From Wohlfahrtiimonas sp. (GTDB lineage: Bacteria; Pseudomonadota; Gammaproteobacteria; Cardiobacteriales; Wohlfahrtiimonadaceae), in assembly GCA_030149965.1 (NCBI GenBank), contig JASLHB010000013.1, positions 1-16,078 on the forward strand: a stretch of 16,078 nt of DNA, given 5' to 3'. The translations under genes were made by a program, and so were the position numbers. This document shows, one piece after another, positions 14,247-16,078 of this stretch. The notes under the pieces were generated by a model that had not been told where the DNA came from, did not search any database, and saw only the letters and a list, made by a program, of their open reading frames with translations. How positions within the stretch are numbered: the stretch's first letter is position 1; the number at the start of each line of letters is the position of its first letter.

Positions 14247-15014
14247 ATGGGAATAACTATAGTGAGAACTACAACATTTCTAATATTAGCTCTACTTGTC
14301 ATTAGCGGATGTACATCCCGCACTGATGGTGGCGCAAGAGTTCGTCCATTACCTAATCAACCTGTAACGCCAACAATCCCGAATGGCATTCCACTAGATG
14401 ATGGTACTGGCAACAAAGGTGCAAACGCATATAATACGAACCAAGCTTATGGTCAATCAGCACCAACAGGCGCAGTTCAATTCCCTGCTTATTCGGATCA
14501 AAGCCAAGCATTTCCAACGGATAACAATGCGTTCCCAGCTTACCCAAATACAGCGCAAACAGCTGCACCAAAACCAACTGTTCAGCAACCAACGTATGCA
14601 CCAGCTAATACTGGCGCAGCACCAATGATTCCTGGACAAAATGCAAATGTAGCAGCGGCGACAGCTGGCGCAGCGACCGCATATAAAGCATCTCAGAATC
14701 AAACAGGCGCAGTTCAATCTTTATTGGATGAAGCTAATACAGCAGTAAAAGCAAATCAATTAGAAAAAGCTGCAACTGCCCTCAATCGCGCAGTAAGATT
14801 AGAGCCAAATAACTCAAGCATTTGGTACGATCTAGCACAAATTCGCCTACATCAAGGCAAATATGAGCAGTCTGAGCAATTAGCAAAGAAATCTATTGAT
14901 TTTGCTAAAGGCAACCAAGCACTGATCAATAAAAACTGGAATGTTATTTCTTCAGCGCGTAAAGCTCGTGGAGATACAGCAGGTTCAAACGAAGCGATGA
15001 GAAACGCACAATAA
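14247..15014 (+). CDS. lpoP: TPR lipoprotein, candidate PBP1b activator LpoP
   Basis: The protein has 255 residues. The lipoprotein signal peptide has lipobox VISGC (Cys 22). A long low-complexity linker rich in Pro, Gln, Asn and Ala (about 25-150) leads to a C-terminal TPR domain (about 152-255). The clearest TPR units are ANTAVKANQLEKAATALNRA, with VRLEPNN, and IWYDLAQIRLHQGKYEQSEQL. The start is uncertain: the ATG at 14247 gives 255 residues, and a GTG at 14262, better placed behind GGGA, gives 250. In Pseudomonas a TPR-containing lipoprotein, LpoP, is encoded beside the PBP1b gene and activates it from the outer membrane. The same neighbour and the same anchor-linker-TPR build are seen here. 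CpoB/YbgF is the main alternative but it has a coiled coil and sits by pal. The lipoprotein call is firm; the LpoP assignment is inference. Confidence 0.8.
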   Translation: MGITIVRTTTFLILALLVISGCTSRTDGGARVRPLPNQPVTPTIPNGIPLDDGTGNKGANAYNTNQAYGQSAPTGAVQFPAYSDQSQAFPTDNNAFPAYPNTAQTAAPKPTVQQPTYAPANTGAAPMIPGQNANVAAATAGAATAYKASQNQTGAVQSLLDEANTAVKANQLEKAATALNRAVRLEPNNSSIWYDLAQIRLHQGKYEQSEQLAKKSIDFAKGNQALINKNWNVISSARKARGDTAGSNEAMRNAQ

Positions 15015-15042
15015 ATCTCATCAATGATCACTCAAAACACTC

Positions 15043-15106
15043 AAATATCATTCCTACTCATCCAACCGATTGAGTAGGCTCTGCTTTGCATCCTATGATA
15101 TTTTTT
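15043..15106 (+). terminator. Compound terminator after the TPR lipoprotein gene
   Basis: The outer stem AAATATCAT / ATGATATTT (15043-15051 with 15095-15103) is followed by a T run to 15106. Inside it is a second perfect hairpin, CCTACTCA / TGAGTAGG (15053-15060 with 15071-15078). The outer arms are nine bases and AT-rich; the inner hairpin would bring them together. It lies 28 bases after the stop codon. Confidence 0.7.
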
Positions 15107-15265
15107 CGAATTTAATTTTGGTTATAAATACTGAGGAATAACAGTACTAATACAAATCAATGCGTTAACAACTAATAATAATTCTAAATGTGGCGTACAT
15201 TGTATTAAAAATATGTAAGGAGTGATCTCTGTCAACTCCTCACTATTTAGAGCCTGGAGAACACA
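15107..15265 (+). promoter_or_regulatory. Structured leader region of rne
   Basis: The 159 bases between the terminator and the rne start hold several inverted repeats. TAATACAA / TTGTATTA (15148-15155 with 15200-15207) is perfect over 8 bases. AATGT-GGCGT-ACATT is at 15187-15201. AGGAGTGA pairs with TCAACTCCT (15218-15225 with 15232-15240, one bulged A), only 25 bases before the ATG. TATAAA at 15123-15128 is a weak -10 candidate, without a good -35. RNase E of E. coli controls its own mRNA through a structured 5' leader; a similar role here is an inference. Confidence 0.5.
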
Positions 15266-16078
15266 ATGAAACGCATGTTAATTAATGCGAGCCAACCTGA
15301 AGAAACTCGTGTTGCTTTAGTCGATGGTCAGCGCCTATATGATTTAGATATTGAAAATGCTACAAATATTCAAAAGAAAGCTAATATTTATAAAGGTATT
15401 ATCACTCGTATCGAGCCTTCATTAGAAGCTTGCTTCGTAGATTATGGTGCAGATCGCCACGGTTTCTTATCATTCAAAGAAGTTTCAAAAGAATATTATT
15501 CAGATGCTGCAAAATCCATGCAAAAACCATCCATCAAAGATGCGTTGACTGAAGGCATGGAAGTTATCATTCAAGTTGAAAAAGAAGAACGCGGAAACAA
15601 AGGCGCTGCTTTGACAACCATGATTACATTAGCAGGTCGTTATTTAGTATTAATGCCAAACAACCCTAAATCTGGTGGTGTTTCTCGTCGTATTGAAGGC
15701 CAAGAGCGCGTTGCAATTCGTGAAGCAATGAGCCACTTAACAATTCCTGATGAAATGGGCGTAATCGTTCGTACAGCAGGTTTAGGTCGTACAGCGGAAG
15801 AATTACAATGGGATCTAGATTATTTGATGACGCTTTGGCGCTCTATCAAAACAGCATCCACTGAAAAAGCACCGTTCTTAATCTATCAAGAAAGCAATAT
15901 CATCATCCGTGCATTGCGTGATTACTATCGCAATGATATCGGCGAAATTTTAATTGATAACCCTGAAATTTATGAAGAAGCAGCGCTTTTCGTGAGCAGA
16001 ACAATGCCACAAATCCGCTCTAAGATTAAATTATACGAAGATCAAATTCCTTTGTTCACGCGTTATCAAATCGAAAAC
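15266..16078 (+). CDS. rne: Ribonuclease E, N-terminal part (cut by window edge)
   Basis: The reading frame is open for 271 codons from the ATG at 15266 to the last base and has no stop in the window. GGAG lies six bases before the ATG. The sequence follows gammaproteobacterial RNase E closely. It has MKRMLINASQPEETRVALVDGQRLYDLDIE, beginning the RNase H-like subdomain, then KKANIYKGIITRIEPSLEAC opening the S1 RNA-binding domain (about 36-120), KEERGNKGAALTT and GRYLVLMPNNP. It continues with RRIEGQER, GVIVRTAGLGRTAEELQWDL (5' sensor region) and IGEILIDNPE. The start MKRMLIN favours RNase E over RNase G. The catalytic DNase I-like domain, the zinc link and the degradosome scaffold lie beyond the window. 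RNase E is the main endonuclease of mRNA decay and of rRNA/tRNA processing. Confidence 0.96.
   Translation, partial: MKRMLINASQPEETRVALVDGQRLYDLDIENATNIQKKANIYKGIITRIEPSLEACFVDYGADRHGFLSFKEVSKEYYSDAAKSMQKPSIKDALTEGMEVIIQVEKEERGNKGAALTTMITLAGRYLVLMPNNPKSGGVSRRIEGQERVAIREAMSHLTIPDEMGVIVRTAGLGRTAEELQWDLDYLMTLWRSIKTASTEKAPFLIYQESNIIIRALRDYYRNDIGEILIDNPEIYEEAALFVSRTMPQIRSKIKLYEDQIPLFTRYQIEN

Noticed and set aside
14247..15014. Reading the TPR lipoprotein as CpoB/YbgF of the Tol system
   Set aside because: It has a lipobox and a Pro/Gln-rich linker, lacks the N-terminal coiled coil of CpoB, and sits beside mrcB rather than pal.

Overview
This 16 kb window looks like ordinary chromosome from an AT-rich gammaproteobacterium. 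HflD, a miaA/hflD neighbourhood, a long PBP1b and a gamma-type RNase E N-terminus all point to that class. By eye the G+C is about 40%. The genus cannot be fixed from the sequence; an AT-rich order such as Cardiobacteriales is a guess only. I see no phage, insertion sequence, integrase, CRISPR array or toxin cassette.

Layout. (1) 1-1197: the 3' part of a tRNA-Asn with its terminator, then an isolated, diverged TAXI-type periplasmic binding protein with a good sigma70-like promoter. (2) 1133-3061: miaA on the minus strand, overlapping the TAXI gene tail to tail, and a divergent radical-SAM lysine 2,3-aminomutase-like gene (epmB/kamA family). (3) 3064-6299, minus strand: tRNA-Pro(GGG), infA, rph, sfsA, an unrecognised 201-residue gene and hflD. 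(4) 6347-10508, minus strand: ybgC-tolQ-tolR-tolA, but where tolB-pal usually follow there is an outer-membrane-factor lipoprotein (OprM/NodT type). (5) 10601-11620, minus strand: a second, complete tRNA-Asn with a canonical promoter and a corC/tlyC-type CBS protein. (6) 11776-15014, plus strand: the PBP1b gene mrcB, then a TPR lipoprotein in the position and architecture of LpoP, the PBP1b activator known from Pseudomonas. (7) 15043-16078: a compound terminator, a structured leader and the first 271 codons of rne, cut by the window edge.

Functional themes are envelope biogenesis (Tol energising complex, orphan outer-membrane channel, PBP1b with its likely activator) and RNA/translation (MiaA tRNA modification, EF-P-type aminomutase, IF-1, RNase PH, RNase E, three tRNAs). 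The points that most repay checking are the isolated TAXI protein that has lost part of the usual ligand-site sequence, the 201-residue orphan inside the rph-sfsA-hflD run, the truncated tol cluster with overlapping palindromes at the tolA stop codon, the LpoP candidate, the structured rne leader, and the two identical inverted tRNA-Asn copies bounding a 10.6 kb block. Nothing here is clearly a wholly new system.
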